5,834 nt of DNA from the NCBI GenBank assembly GCA_023416875.1, contig JAEZGT010000071.1, forward strand, positions 1 to 5,834, read 5' to 3'. Both the position numbers and the translations under genes were made by a program. Below are positions 5,631 through 5,834 of this stretch, in pieces (the first letter of the stretch is position 1; each line of letters opens with the position of its first letter). Origin of the DNA: Pseudomonadota bacterium (GTDB taxonomy: Bacteria; Pseudomonadota; Gammaproteobacteria; Pseudomonadales; Cellvibrionaceae). The notes under the pieces are model-generated. The model was not told the origin of the DNA, ran no database searches, and saw only the letters and a program-made list of their open reading frames with translations.

Positions 5631-5805
5631 GCAAATTTTTTTGTCGCGTTCAGCCTCAGTTCCATTCTCAAAAACCCCTTTTTCTCTTGGCAGAACCTTT
5701 GTCGCTAACCTGTGCCATAATTCGCCACAATTTTTCCCCTGTTAAACCCGATTCCCTGTTTTATCCTTTAATTAATCCACACTTTTTTCGTCCTGAGGAC
5801 ACCGC
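5631..5805. other. Pyrimidine-rich spacer between the HD-GYP gene and the next gene
   Basis: A T-run (5635-5642) follows the HD-GYP stop, but no GC-rich hairpin precedes it, so I call no terminator. No open reading frame here looks real. The rest holds only the promoter-like and ribosome-binding signals listed for the next gene. Confidence 0.5.
5713..5721 (+). promoter_or_regulatory. Extended -10 promoter candidate for the right-edge gene
   Basis: TGCCATAAT matches the extended -10 form TGnTATAAT with one mismatch. No good -35 lies at 17 bases; TTGGCA at 5687-5692 is about 23 bases away, which is too far. The leader would be about 78 nt. Confidence 0.4.
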
Positions 5806-5834
5806 ATGGCCTCCCGCTCTTTTTTTCTGTTGTG
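5806..5834 (+). CDS. Start of an unidentified, probably exported protein (cut by the right edge)
   Basis: GAGGA at 5795-5799 lies six bases before an ATG that opens MASRSFFLL and runs off the window in frame. A short positively charged start followed by Phe/Leu residues suggests the beginning of a signal peptide or membrane segment. Nothing more can be said about its function. The ribosome-binding site and an extended -10 element upstream make a real start likely. Confidence 0.5.

Overview
The window reads as chromosomal DNA of a gammaproteobacterium, probably of the Pseudomonas/Cellvibrio side of the class. It carries the holD-rimI-prfC neighbourhood known from E. coli (there holD-rimI-yjjG-prfC), but with a long, linker-containing psi subunit of the pseudomonad kind. 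There are no mobile elements, tRNAs, rRNAs or CRISPR repeats. Taxonomy is an inference from gene order and protein similarity only.

Layout. Positions 1-2078 hold a leftward block. It consists of a divergent HolD-like DNA polymerase III psi subunit (1314-2078), RimI N-acetyltransferase (821-1324, overlapping psi by 11 bases) and the first 252 codons of peptide chain release factor 3 (prfC, 756 to the window edge). A good sigma70-type promoter (2149-2177) lies in front of this block. Positions 2079-2878 form an 800-base gap without a credible protein gene. Rightward from there come a MOFRL-family glycerate 2-kinase (2909-4171), a degenerate HD-GYP protein of the cyclic-di-GMP phosphodiesterase family (4293-5630), and the first nine codons of a probable exported protein (from 5806).

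The most interesting object is in the 800-base gap. Between about 2228 and 2765 the plus strand carries 35 GGA triplets in 469 bases before a 3' hairpin, with only about four TCC triplets. Many are AGGA/ANGGA, and many fall in the loops of short hairpins. The stretch closes with a 20-bp terminator-like hairpin. This is the architecture of CsrB/RsmZ-type RNAs, which titrate the translational regulator CsrA/RsmA. I propose an unusually long (about 530 nt) CsrA-sponge RNA.

The HD-GYP gene two positions downstream has a leader that looks like a matching CsrA target. It has an 8-bp hairpin with AAGGA in its loop, followed by a GGAGGA Shine-Dalgarno. The loop shares the 8-mer AAGGAATC with the proposed sponge RNA. 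The window may therefore hold both a Csr-system RNA and one of its targets, tying Csr control to cyclic-di-GMP signalling. This link is inference and needs RNA and binding data.
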